A stretch of 64,000 bases of DNA from Rhizobium sp. P40RR-XXII (GTDB taxonomy: Bacteria > Pseudomonadota > Alphaproteobacteria > Rhizobiales > Rhizobiaceae). Under the pieces are notes generated by a model that worked only from the letters and a program-made list of their open reading frames with translations, was not told where the DNA came from and did not search any database. The position numbers and the translations under genes were made by a program. This document shows, in pieces, positions 26,108 through 33,771 of the stretch; the first letter of the stretch is position 1; every line of letters starts with the position of its first letter. The stretch lies in the NCBI RefSeq assembly GCF_012641405.1, contig NZ_JABAII010000012.1, positions 124,001-188,000 on the forward strand, given 5' to 3'.

Positions 26108-26998
26108 TCAGCGCACCATCTTGGTGTCGGCCTGGGCAACCAGGTTGGTCGCCGGGGCCGGAGTAGGCTTGTATTTCAGCGTGACGACCTTGAAGCCCTC
26201 TTTCTCGAGACGGCTTAGAAGAACAGGCAGCATCCTGACCGTGCGCTGGTGGATATCGTGCATGAGGACGATGCCGCGACCGCGCTGATAGAGCTGCTTC
26301 ATGGTGCGATCCACCACCGAAAGGGGTGTCGAGGTGAAGTAATCCTTGCTGTCGATATCCACGTCCATAACGATCATCTCGCGAGCGGCAATCGCGGTGC
26401 GCAGGCGCTTGGAGTCGGCAAGATAGGGGAAACGGAAGAAGGGTACATCCGTACCGATCGCCTTGGTGACGGCATCCTTGCCACGGGCGATCTCGGTCAT
26501 CGCCGCGTCGAAGGTCATCTTGTCGAGATCGGGATGGCGGAAGGTATGGCTGCCGATCGCGTCGCCATGGGCGAGAACCTCGCGCGCGGTCGCCGGGTGC
26601 GCCTGCGCCATTTCCCCGACCATCATGAAAGCCGCCTTGACGCCGAATTTGTCGAGCGTGGCAAGAATGCGATTCGTCTTGCCGGGAGCCGGGCCATCGT
26701 CGAAGGTCAGAATGACCTCTTTGTCGGCGAGTTTGATGTCCTTGAGCGAGGAGACTTCAAGTGTGCGGCCTGCAAGGTCGTGCGGTCCGTTGGCGTCTTC
26801 CAGCGCGCGCGTCTCAAGATCGGCGACGAGCCATTTCTTCGGCTCCATTTCGACGGGATCATTGGCCTTCAGCGGCTTGTGACGCGGTTCTTCGGCAGCA
26901 TAGCCGCTCTTGAGCGACGCGTCATTGACCGGTTTCGTGGCGCACCCTCCCAGAGCCAGGGACACGGCAAGGCCAGCCAGCAAAACACGGTAGTTCAT
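26108..26998 (-). CDS. Polysaccharide deacetylase lipoprotein
   Basis: Predicted carbohydrate esterase family 4 deacetylase anchored as a lipoprotein. The 296-residue precursor has a lipobox LGGC with Cys19. The NodB domain starts with TFDDGPAPG (Asp100 and Asp101) and has the metal-binding SHTFRHPDL (His151 and His155), then FRFPYL and a late VLMHDIH. All key residues are present, so it should be active on an N-acetylated glycan such as peptidoglycan or an exopolysaccharide. It is monocistronic, about 105 bases downstream of the ABC-F gene stop on the same strand side. It is not the nodulation NodB, which lacks a lipoprotein signal. Confidence 0.9.
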   Translation of the reverse strand: MNYRVLLAGLAVSLALGGCATKPVNDASLKSGYAAEEPRHKPLKANDPVEMEPKKWLVADLETRALEDANGPHDLAGRTLEVSSLKDIKLADKEVILTFDDGPAPGKTNRILATLDKFGVKAAFMMVGEMAQAHPATAREVLAHGDAIGSHTFRHPDLDKMTFDAAMTEIARGKDAVTKAIGTDVPFFRFPYLADSKRLRTAIAAREMIVMDVDIDSKDYFTSTPLSVVDRTMKQLYQRGRGIVLMHDIHQRTVRMLPVLLSRLEKEGFKVVTLKYKPTPAPATNLVAQADTKMVR

Positions 26999-27103
26999 CA
27001 GAATCGCTCAACAATTATGTCTATGAAAGTTGAGCGTATTTTCCGCAGTTATGGTTAATGATCGGTTAGGATCGGCCCCTAATTCATTGAGGCCGGTAAG
27101 GTT

Positions 27104-28993
27104 TCAGCCGGCCATGCCGCTTTCGTATTCCGATGAAAGCTCAAGCCATTGCTCCTCGGCGGCGGCAAGCCTCTCAGCGGCATCGGAGCGCTGCTTTGCC
27201 TTTTCCGCGGCCTTTGCCGGCGCCTTTTCGTAGAGGGCAGGATCCGCAAGTTCCGCATCAAGTGCCTGAATCAGTTTCTCAAGCTTGCCGGTCAAGGATT
27301 CGATTTCATTGATCTTCTTCTTGAGAGGCGCAAGCGACGCGCGCCGATCGGCATTGAGCTTGCGCTGATCGGCCTTGGAAACGGAATCGTCGATGCCGTT
27401 CGCTTTCGCCTTGTCGTCCCGCGACTTCGGGGTGGCGACAACGAGGTTGCGGTATTCTTCCAGGTCACCGTCGAAGGTCGTAACGGTACCGTCGCGCACC
27501 AGCCAGAGCCGGTCGACGGTGGCCTCGATCAGATGGCGGTCGTGCGAGATCAGGATGACGGCGCCGGAATAGTCGTTCAGCGCCTGGATCAGCGCATTGC
27601 GGCTGTCGATATCCAGATGGTTCGTCGGTTCGTCGAGGATCAGAAGGTTCGGCGCGTCGAAGGCGGCAAGGCCCATCAGCAGCCGCGCCTTCTCGCCGCC
27701 GGAGAGATCCTTGACCTGCGTGTCCATCTTCTCGGTCGCCAGACCCATCTGCGCGACGCGGGCGCGCACCTTCGCCTCCGGCGTTTCGGGCATGCGGCGG
27801 CGAACATGTTCGACGGCGGTCTGGTTGGGGATGAGATCGTCGAGCTGGTGCTGGGCGAAGAAGCCGATCTTCAGGTTCGGCGCCAGCTTGACGTCGCCGC
27901 TTTCCGCATCGAGCCGGCTGGAAATGAATTTCGCGAAGGTCGACTTGCCGTTGCCGTTGGAGCCGAGCAGGGCGATACGGTCGTCGGCATCGATGCGCAG
28001 GTTCAGGCGCTTCAGGATCGGCTTGCCCGGCTCATAGCCGACGGCGCCGCCACTGACTGCGATGATGGGCGAGGCAGGCTGCTTTTCGGGTTCCGGAAAG
28101 CTGAAGCCCATCACATGGTCTTCGATGACGGCGGCGACGGTGCCCATCCGCTCCAGCGCCTTGACACGCGATTGCGCCTGCCGCGCCTTCGACGCCTTGG
28201 CCTTGAAACGGTCGATGAAGCTCTGCAGATGCTTGCGGGCAGCGTCGTTCTTCGCCTTCGCCTTCATCTGCAACTCGTCGGCTTCGGCCTTCTGCCGCTC
28301 GAACTGATCGTAGGAGCCGCGATAGAAGGTGAGCTTCTTCTGGTCCAGATGCACGATGGAATTGACCGCCGTATTCAACAGGTCGCGGTCGTGCGAGATG
28401 ATGATGACCGTGTGCGGATAGCGGCGGATATAATCTTCCAGCCAGAGCGTGCCTTCGAGATCGAGATAGTTCGTCGGTTCGTCGAGCAGCAGGAGATCCG
28501 GCTCGGAAAACAAGACGGCGGCAAGGGCGACGCGCATGCGCCAGCCGCCGGAGAAGGAGGAAGCGGGTCTCTTCTGCGCCTCGTGGTCGAAGCCGAGGCC
28601 GGCAAGGATGCTGGCGGCGCGCGCTTCGGCGGAATGCGCGCCGATATCGGCAAGCCGGGTCTGGATATCGGCGATGCGATGCGGGTCGGTCGCGGTTTCG
28701 GCTTCCGCGAGCAAGGCGGAGCGCTCCTTGTCGGCCGCAAGCACGATATCGGTCAGCGGATCCTCCGTACCTGGCGCTTCCTGCGCAACCTGGCCGATGC
28801 GGGCATTGCGCGGGATCGAGACCGCGCCGCTTTCGGCGGCGAGATCGCCGGTGATGATCCTGAACAGCGTGGACTTGCCAGCACCGTTCTTGCCGACGAG
28901 ACCCGCCTTCGTGCCCGCCGGAAGCGTCACGTTGGCATGGTCGATGAGAAGGCGGCCGGCAATGCGGGCGGAAAGGTCGGAAATCGAAATCAT
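27104..28993 (-). CDS. ABC-F family ATPase
   Basis: Soluble protein with two ABC ATPase domains and no membrane part, 629 residues. Walker A sites are GKNGAGKST (about 34-42) and GSNGNGKST (about 343-351). Signature motifs are SFSGGWRMRVAL and DLSGGEKARLL, each followed by LLLDEPTNYLD or LILDEPTNHLD. The linker between domains (about 230-290) is Lys/Ala-rich, and a C-terminal coiled coil (about 540-629) resembles that of Uup/EF-3-like members. ABC-F proteins act on the ribosome or, as Uup, in DNA-related processes. The subgroup cannot be fixed here; a Uup or YheS role is likely. Confidence 0.93.
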   Translation of the reverse strand: MISISDLSARIAGRLLIDHANVTLPAGTKAGLVGKNGAGKSTLFRIITGDLAAESGAVSIPRNARIGQVAQEAPGTEDPLTDIVLAADKERSALLAEAETATDPHRIADIQTRLADIGAHSAEARAASILAGLGFDHEAQKRPASSFSGGWRMRVALAAVLFSEPDLLLLDEPTNYLDLEGTLWLEDYIRRYPHTVIIISHDRDLLNTAVNSIVHLDQKKLTFYRGSYDQFERQKAEADELQMKAKAKNDAARKHLQSFIDRFKAKASKARQAQSRVKALERMGTVAAVIEDHVMGFSFPEPEKQPASPIIAVSGGAVGYEPGKPILKRLNLRIDADDRIALLGSNGNGKSTFAKFISSRLDAESGDVKLAPNLKIGFFAQHQLDDLIPNQTAVEHVRRRMPETPEAKVRARVAQMGLATEKMDTQVKDLSGGEKARLLMGLAAFDAPNLLILDEPTNHLDIDSRNALIQALNDYSGAVILISHDRHLIEATVDRLWLVRDGTVTTFDGDLEEYRNLVVATPKSRDDKAKANGIDDSVSKADQRKLNADRRASLAPLKKKINEIESLTGKLEKLIQALDAELADPALYEKAPAKAAEKAKQRSDAAERLAAAEEQWLELSSEYESGMAG

Positions 28994-29040
28994 GGCGCGG
29001 TTTTGGCCGAACTCGGCGCCGAAGGCAAGTGCGGAGACGC

Positions 29041-29541
29041 TTAGGCTTCAGCGTTTTGCGAGGACTTCGAGAGGTTGGCGCAGTTGCGCAGCCGTTCGGT
29101 CAGCTCCGTTTCGTAAAGCATGAGGTTGCTGAGCGACGCATTGAGGCTGTCGAGAGCAGGGTTGGCATCGGCTGCTGCTTCCGTCTCGCGGGCGAAGCGC
29201 TGCTTCTTCCTCAGCCCTTTGGCGAGCTGATCCGCGACTTCACGCAGCATTTCGGCCGCATCGCTTTCCGATTTGCGCGCCACCAGCCCGCAATGGCTGA
29301 CAAGGCGATGCTTCAGGCCGATCTCGTCGAGCCGGCTCTGCGAGGGAAGGGTCCCAAGCGCCTCGATCTCTTCGGCAAGACAACGGTCCTGCCCATAAAG
29401 CGCCTCGTAAAAGAGCTGATAGTTGCGCGGCAGGTTCTTCACCTTCAGCCGCGTCATGAAGCGGCCGATAACCTCGAGCTCGGTTTCCGTTTCATCGTCA
29501 TCGATGGAATATGCCGAAACGCTTTTGTGGGAGTTCTTCAT
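29041..29541 (-). CDS. Hypothetical protein, rhizobial orphan
   Basis: A 166-residue cytosolic protein I cannot assign firmly. It starts at ATG 29541 (MKNSHKSVSAYSIDDDETE). The stretch IGRFMTRLKVKNLPRNYQLF (about 23-42) followed by YEALYG resembles N-terminal regions that I recall from some rhizobial GGDEF-domain proteins, but no GGDEF domain is present. The rest is helical and charged (RKKQRFARETEAAADANPAL, then YETELTERLRNC). It ends 47 bases upstream of the ABC-F start on the same strand. It could be a free-standing sensory or regulatory module; confidence that it is a gene is good, and function is unknown. Confidence 0.65.
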   Translation of the reverse strand: MKNSHKSVSAYSIDDDETETELEVIGRFMTRLKVKNLPRNYQLFYEALYGQDRCLAEEIEALGTLPSQSRLDEIGLKHRLVSHCGLVARKSESDAAEMLREVADQLAKGLRKKQRFARETEAAADANPALDSLNASLSNLMLYETELTERLRNCANLSKSSQNAEA

Positions 29542-29697
29542 GCCTGCCCGTGACCGTGATCTGATATATCTTATTAATCTGTAGTAGGGCAGGTTAAGGG
29601 AACATGAACAAAATGGCCGGTCCTCGCCGCAGCGCAACAAAATGAGGCATGTGGTCAACGCTCGGGCGAAAACAGGAAACCACGGCTCTCCTCTTGG

Positions 29698-30207
29698 CTA
29701 CATCCAGTGCAGTCCTTCGCTGCGCAGGAAGTGCAAGAGGTCCAGCACCAGGGAGGGCTTGCCCATGGATGTCAGGATCATGTGGCATTGGCCGCGATGA
29801 TGGGTGTGGTGATTGAACATATGCGCGATTGCCAGATGGAGAGGGTGGGTAATGGCGCTCGGCCTGAGGATAAACGTATAGGTGACGTCTGCGGCAAGGG
29901 CATCGGCATCGAGCGTCTCGATCCAGTCCATGATGCGCCGATCCTCCGCCTCGCGCGCTGTCCGAAGCCCTGCGAGATCCTCATGCAGAACGACGCCGAG
30001 TGCGGCGGGCGGCTCGCCCGTGCCGTTGAAACGATGCATCCATAGCCGGTCCGCCACCATCAGATGGTTCAGCGTTCCGTGCAACGAACCGAAGAAAGCG
30101 CCACGATCCTCGTGAAATTCCGTATCGCTGAGGCTTGCTGCGGCGTCGTAAACCTGTCCGTTGGCCCAACGATTGTAATCTGCAAGCATTCTGAAATGTC
30201 TGAGCAT
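29698..30207 (-). CDS. DinB family protein
   Basis: A 169-residue four-helix-bundle protein of the DinB/YfiT superfamily, which holds metal-dependent enzymes and thiol transferases. The metal-binding His triad is visible: His48 in LNHLMVADRLW, then His133 and His137 in FNHHTHHRGQ. Start ATG 30207 is chosen for the strong GGAGGAG seven bases upstream; earlier ATGs at 30222 and 30228 lack one. Single gene, divergent from ndk with about 190 bases between. Confidence 0.9.
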   Translation of the reverse strand: MLRHFRMLADYNRWANGQVYDAAASLSDTEFHEDRGAFFGSLHGTLNHLMVADRLWMHRFNGTGEPPAALGVVLHEDLAGLRTAREAEDRRIMDWIETLDADALAADVTYTFILRPSAITHPLHLAIAHMFNHHTHHRGQCHMILTSMGKPSLVLDLLHFLRSEGLHWM

Positions 30208-30399
30208 ATGCTTCTCCTCCATGGTCATGATGATGCCGCGCGGGAAGTCCGCCAATGAACCGCCGCTTCGCCACCGTGATACTTACGAATCGGGCGCCCG
30301 GACTGTGACAGCGGCGTGAAATTGGCCGATCCCCCTTGTTTTCGGGCTTTGAGGCAGGTAAACACCGCCCACTTTTCTCTGATTACAAGGAATGGATCC

Positions 30400-30822
30400 A
30401 TGGCGATTGAACGTACTTTCTCGATGATCAAGCCGGATGCGACGAAGCGCAACCTGACCGGCGCCATCACCAAGGTTTTTGAAGACAACGGCCTGCGCGT
30501 CATCGCCTCCAAGCGCGTCTGGATGAGCAAGCGCGAAGCCGAAGGCTTCTACGCCGTCCACAAGGAGCGTCCGTTCTTTGGCGAGCTCGTCGAAGGCATG
30601 ACCTCCGGCCCGACCATCGTTCAGGTCCTGGAAGGCGAAAACGCCATCCTGAAGAACCGCGAAATCATGGGCGCCACCAACCCGGCCAACGCTGACGAAG
30701 GCACGATCCGCAAGACCTTCGCTCTGTCGATCGGCGAAAATTCCGTTCACGGCTCGGACGCTCCGGAAACGGCTGCCGTCGAAATCGCCTACTGGTTCTC
30801 TGAAACCGAAATCGTCGGCTGA
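30400..30822 (+). CDS. ndk: Nucleoside diphosphate kinase
   Basis: Transfers the gamma phosphate of ATP to nucleoside diphosphates, keeping NTP and dNTP pools balanced. The 140-residue product has the phospho-His117 in SVHGSD and the pocket residues of ERTFSMIKPDA and RKTFA. ATG 30400 is preceded by AAGGAA; the longer frame upstream lacks homology. Its own terminator follows at 30868-30893. Confidence 0.98.
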   Translation: MAIERTFSMIKPDATKRNLTGAITKVFEDNGLRVIASKRVWMSKREAEGFYAVHKERPFFGELVEGMTSGPTIVQVLEGENAILKNREIMGATNPANADEGTIRKTFALSIGENSVHGSDAPETAAVEIAYWFSETEIVG

Positions 30823-30867
30823 ATCGGCCTCTCAGCTCTGTTGCTGAACGATTTGAAATGACTCATG

Positions 30868-30893
30868 AAAGCCGGGACCTCGATCCCGGCTTT
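30868..30893. terminator. Terminator after ndk
   Basis: AAAGCCGGGA (30868-30877) pairs with TCCCGGCTTT (30884-30893) across a six-base loop, followed by TCTATT. It serves ndk and, being symmetrical with A before and T after, also the opposing lipoprotein gene. Confidence 0.88.
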
Positions 30894-30897
30894 TCTA

Positions 30898-31407
30898 TTA
30901 TGCGGGGCAGGCGGTATCGTGTCCATAGTCGGCGCTGCCGTCGCCCTTGAAGATATCCGGATTAGCGGTGTAGACCGGGCCGACGACGAGCGGCTTCGTC
31001 GGCAGAACCGTCTGGTCAAGGTCGGATTTGACCTCGGTCTTGATCGTCTGGAGCGTCTTGTCGCTGGCATCCACCAGCTTGATGGAGACGGAATAGGGAC
31101 GGTCCTTCCGCACGCAGCGCAGGTCCGGACTTTCCAGCGTGATCTTGTCCCAGAAAGTATAGATCTTCTGGTTGACGACAAGCGGATCGCCGCCGGCGGG
31201 GTTTTCGAATTCCGCAACGGCGGTTGTTCCCTCGGGGATCGGCGCGATTTTCTTCAGCGTGATCATATAGGTCGCGCTCGCCACGCGGTAGTTGAACACG
31301 AAGAGGCGGCCGGTAAGCTGTGTCGGACCTTCGTCGTTTTTCCTCTGACAGCCGGCCAGCGCCAGGCCGGCGATTAATGTTGCCAGCATGATGTTTCGCA
31401 TTGTCAT
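30898..31407 (-). CDS. Putative lipoprotein, co-transcribed with a CGNR regulator
   Basis: A 169-residue predicted lipoprotein with no family I recognise. The signal ends in the lipobox LAGC (Cys20). The mature part has TGRLFVFNYRVASATYMITL, then PEGTTAVAEFENPAGGDPLV, and a Cys pair (one in LRCVRKD, one in TACPA near the C-terminus) that could form a disulfide. The beta-rich pattern suggests a small periplasmic domain. ATG 31407 has AAGGAGGAG eight bases upstream and overlaps the regulator's stop (ATGA, 31404-31407), so translation is coupled. The coupling implies a joint role with the regulator. Confidence 0.7.
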   Translation of the reverse strand: MTMRNIMLATLIAGLALAGCQRKNDEGPTQLTGRLFVFNYRVASATYMITLKKIAPIPEGTTAVAEFENPAGGDPLVVNQKIYTFWDKITLESPDLRCVRKDRPYSVSIKLVDASDKTLQTIKTEVKSDLDQTVLPTKPLVVGPVYTANPDIFKGDGSADYGHDTACPA

Positions 31408-31952
31408 GGCGCAGTCTCCTCCTTTTTGCGCCGGTAGTGCCGGCTTGCCTTGGCGCGGTTGCCGCAGACCGCCATGTCGCACCAGGCGCGGCTCTTGTTC
31501 TTGCTGCGGTCGATGAAGAGCCAACCGCAGTTGCGGCAGATCTTCATCCGCTCGGGATCGGGCATCGCGATAAGCCGCAGCGTCGAATGCGCGGTCGCGG
31601 CATCGAGCTCATCGGCCGAGGCTTGCCGCAAGACCTTCGCCAAGGCGGCGAGAAGATCGGCCAGAAATAGGTCGGCGGCCTCGCCGAGAACACGTGCCCG
31701 AAAGTATCGATCGATCGTCTCGCGCAATGCGATGAAGTCGGCTCTGTTTTCCCGCCGCACCGGCAGGATATCGCCGAAGAGCATGCGCTCGGCGCAGAAA
31801 TTGGCAGCGGCCTTCGGAAAGCTGTCCATCTGTCCATGAGCTTCGAAACGGTCGATCCGGCGTTCGTCGTCATGGCGCAGGATCACGCTGTTGGCGACAT
31901 CGAGCGCCAGCGCGCCACCGGAAAAGCGATGTGGGGTCCAGGAAAAGCTCAT
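31404..31952 (-). CDS. CGNR zinc-finger transcriptional regulator
   Basis: A 182-residue protein with an N-terminal ABATE-type (putative stress-induced regulator) domain and a C-terminal CGNR zinc finger. The finger ligands are Cys139, Cys142, Cys158 and Cys163; CGNR itself is residues 163-166, followed by a basic helix AKASRHYRRKK for DNA contact. The start is ATG 31952; a TTG six bases upstream is less likely. It overlaps the downstream lipoprotein gene by four bases. It diverges from an orphan LivH-like permease across 66 bases holding a large palindrome, so autoregulation and control of the permease are likely. Confidence 0.87.
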   Translation of the reverse strand: MSFSWTPHRFSGGALALDVANSVILRHDDERRIDRFEAHGQMDSFPKAAANFCAERMLFGDILPVRRENRADFIALRETIDRYFRARVLGEAADLFLADLLAALAKVLRQASADELDAATAHSTLRLIAMPDPERMKICRNCGWLFIDRSKNKSRAWCDMAVCGNRAKASRHYRRKKEETAP

Positions 31953-31963
31953 GGGCAAAATTA

Positions 31964-31991
31964 TAACTGGTAAAAATCATTTTGCCAGTTA
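31964..31991. promoter_or_regulatory. 28-bp near-perfect palindrome, candidate CGNR-protein operator
   Basis: TAACTGGTAAAA (31964-31975) and TTTTGCCAGTTA (31980-31991) are inverted copies with one mismatch in 12, separated by four bases. It occupies the middle of the 66-base gap between the divergent CGNR regulator and the LivH-like permease. Such symmetry fits a dimeric repressor site covering both promoters. Binding by the CGNR protein is inferred. Confidence 0.6.
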
Positions 31992-32018
31992 CTATTTGCT
32001 TGTTCCTCGGAGGGGTGA

Positions 32019-32915
32019 ATGGCCTATCTTCTGCAGCAATTGGCGAATGCCGTTCCGCTCGCTGCACTCTATGCGGCGCTGGCCTTCGGCTATTCCATTG
32101 CGTTCGGGGTCATGAAGCGGGCAGATATCACCTATGGCGCGCTGTTCGCCTTTGCCGGCCAGATGCTCGTGCTCTTTACCGATGTCGGCTATACGAGACT
32201 GTATCTGATCCTGCCGGCCGCCTTTGCCTTCGGCGCCGTGACCGCCGTCGGCTATACGCTCGGCACCAGCCTCCTTGTCGGCCGCGTAATCATGCTGCCT
32301 TTGTCGCGCAAATCTCCGAATACCGTCATCGTCGCCGCGCTCGGCATGATGATCATCCTGATGGAAACCGCCCGGCTGGCCTCCAATACGCGCGGCATCT
32401 GGCTGCCGCCCTTCCTGAACGGCCCGGTCGTCTTCTGGGACAGCGGCGATTTCCGCGTGACGCTCACCGAAATCCAGCTGCTCAATACGGCGTTGATGAT
32501 CGTCGTCATCTTTGCGGGCGCGTATATCCTGAAATTCACGGGATGGGGCCGTATCTGGCGGGCGGTAACCGACGACGCTCTCGCCGCCGAACTCTGCGGC
32601 GCCAGCGCCAACCGCGTCTTCCTGCTGGCCTATGTCGCCTCCGCGCTCGTCGCGACCATTTGCGGCCTGCTCGCCACGTCCTATTACGGAACCATGGATT
32701 TCGGGGCCGGGCTGATGTTCGGGCTCAAGGTGCTGATGATCGCGGCGGTCGGCGGCTATTCCGATCCATTGAAGTCTGCGGGCGGAGCGGCACTGCTCGG
32801 CCTGTTCGAAACCATGTGGGGGGCTTACGGCCCGTTCCTGTGGCGCGACTTCGTCATTTTCTCGCTGCTCGTGCTGCTGCTGGTCTTGAGCCGGCGCGAG
32901 CGCGTCGTGCCTTAA
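32019..32915 (+). CDS. Branched-chain amino acid-type ABC permease (LivH-like), orphan
   Basis: A 298-residue LivH/BPD_transp_2 permease with about eight membrane segments. Visible are GYSIAFGVMKRADITYGALF near the N-terminus, the cytosolic coupling loop with RIWRAVTDDALAAELCGASANRV (about 182-204) and GLKVLMIAAVGGYSDPLKSAGGA (about 236-258). The start ATG 32019 has GGAGGGG upstream. In normal Liv/Urt systems it would be joined by LivM, two ATPases and a binding protein. None is in the window, so partners must be encoded elsewhere or the protein works differently. It converges tightly on moaE (two bases apart). Confidence 0.88.
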   Translation: MAYLLQQLANAVPLAALYAALAFGYSIAFGVMKRADITYGALFAFAGQMLVLFTDVGYTRLYLILPAAFAFGAVTAVGYTLGTSLLVGRVIMLPLSRKSPNTVIVAALGMMIILMETARLASNTRGIWLPPFLNGPVVFWDSGDFRVTLTEIQLLNTALMIVVIFAGAYILKFTGWGRIWRAVTDDALAAELCGASANRVFLLAYVASALVATICGLLATSYYGTMDFGAGLMFGLKVLMIAAVGGYSDPLKSAGGAALLGLFETMWGAYGPFLWRDFVIFSLLVLLLVLSRRERVVP

Positions 32916-32917
32916 TC

Positions 32918-33385
32918 TTATTTATTGCCGGCCCACTTTGCCCGTGCCGCATCGTCGGCATCCTTGGCGGAAACCCAGTCGCCTTGCGCGCCATCCCTAC
33001 CATGCTCCTTCTTCCAGAAGGGAGCCGAGGTTTTCAGGAAATCCATGACAAAATTGGCGCCGTCGAAGGCGGCCTGCCGATGTGGCGCCGCGGCAATGAC
33101 GAGAACGATGTTTTCGCCCGGCGCGATCTTGCCATAACGGTGGATGGCAGTCAGGCCAAGGAGCTCGAAGCGCTCGATGGCGAGACCGGCGATGCGGGTG
33201 ATCTCCGCTTCCGCCATGCCGGGATAATGTTCGAGTTCGAGGGCTTCGAGCATTCCGCCTTCGTCGCGGCAAAGCCCCGAGAAGGTCACGACCGCGCCGA
33301 TATCGCGCCGCCCGTCCGTCAGCCGGTCGATCTCCGTCTGAAGGTTGAAATCCTCGCGCTGAACACGGACAAATGGTGAAATCAT
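32918..33385 (-). CDS. moaE: Molybdopterin synthase catalytic subunit
   Basis: Large subunit of molybdopterin synthase, which inserts sulfur from MoaD thiocarboxylate into precursor Z (cPMP). The 155-residue product has GAVVTFSGLCRDE, the ALELEHYPGMAE region, RYGKIAPGENIVLV and the catalytic Lys segment FLKTSAPFWKKE. The start is ATG 33385, where homology begins. It follows moaD after about 130 bases that hold a palindromic element. Its product would serve the molybdoenzyme at 40043. Confidence 0.95.
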   Translation of the reverse strand: MISPFVRVQREDFNLQTEIDRLTDGRRDIGAVVTFSGLCRDEGGMLEALELEHYPGMAEAEITRIAGLAIERFELLGLTAIHRYGKIAPGENIVLVIAAAPHRQAAFDGANFVMDFLKTSAPFWKKEHGRDGAQGDWVSAKDADDAARAKWAGNK

Positions 33386-33420
33386 CGCAATTTCCTTATC
33401 GCCCCTCAAACAGTTTGACG

Positions 33421-33510
33421 AGCCTCCCGGCCCTTCGCTTTGGCTCAGGGCGTTCGCCGCTGCAATCGATTCACTGGATCGATTGCTCGGCTCGGGCGTT
33501 GCCCGACCAC
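33421..33510. repeat. Intergenic palindromic element between moaD and moaE
   Basis: GCAATCGAT (33462-33470) pairs with ATCGATTGC (33478-33486) across a seven-base loop, and a second small stem TCGGGC/GCCCGA follows at about 33491-33505. The 130-base gap between two genes that are usually adjacent suggests an inserted intergenic repeat of the kind widespread in rhizobia (RIME-like). Exact borders and family membership are not certain. Confidence 0.4.
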
Positions 33511-33513
33511 GTC

Positions 33514-33771
33514 TCACCCCCCCGTCATCGGCGGGAAGAGCCCAATCTCCCGTGCTCCGGTGATGGGCTCGTCATGATCGGCATGCTCCATGTCGACGGC
33601 GACGCGAATGGCTTCGGGGAATTGAAGTGCTGCCTCGTATTCCTCGCCCAAGCCTTTCAAATGGCTGAGGAGATCGCCGACGGTGACGACATCGGCGGGA
33701 AGGGAAATCTCCTCTTCCGCTTTGCCGATTCGCTCGCGCACCCAGGCGAAATAGACGAGCTTCGTCATCAT
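33514..33771 (-). CDS. moaD: Molybdopterin synthase sulfur carrier subunit
   Basis: Ubiquitin-fold sulfur carrier, 85 residues, ending in the diagnostic Gly-Gly (PPMTGG) that is adenylated and thiocarboxylated by MoeB. The core VYFAWVRERIGKAEEEISLP matches the MoaD fold. ATG 33771 overlaps the pgsA stop by four bases (ATGA); a second ATG at 33768 is also possible. pgsA-moaD-moaE is a conserved rhizobial order. Confidence 0.94.
   Translation of the reverse strand: MMTKLVYFAWVRERIGKAEEEISLPADVVTVGDLLSHLKGLGEEYEAALQFPEAIRVAVDMEHADHDEPITGAREIGLFPPMTGG

Noticed and set aside
27149..29044. Long plus-strand open frame opposite the ABC-F gene
   Set aside because: Antisense shadow in a GC-rich gene. 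The minus strand shows both Walker A sites and both signature motifs.
29604..29645. Tiny 13-codon frame with AAGGGA upstream
   Set aside because: Too short to support without conservation or expression data; it is in a small intergenic region and may be chance.
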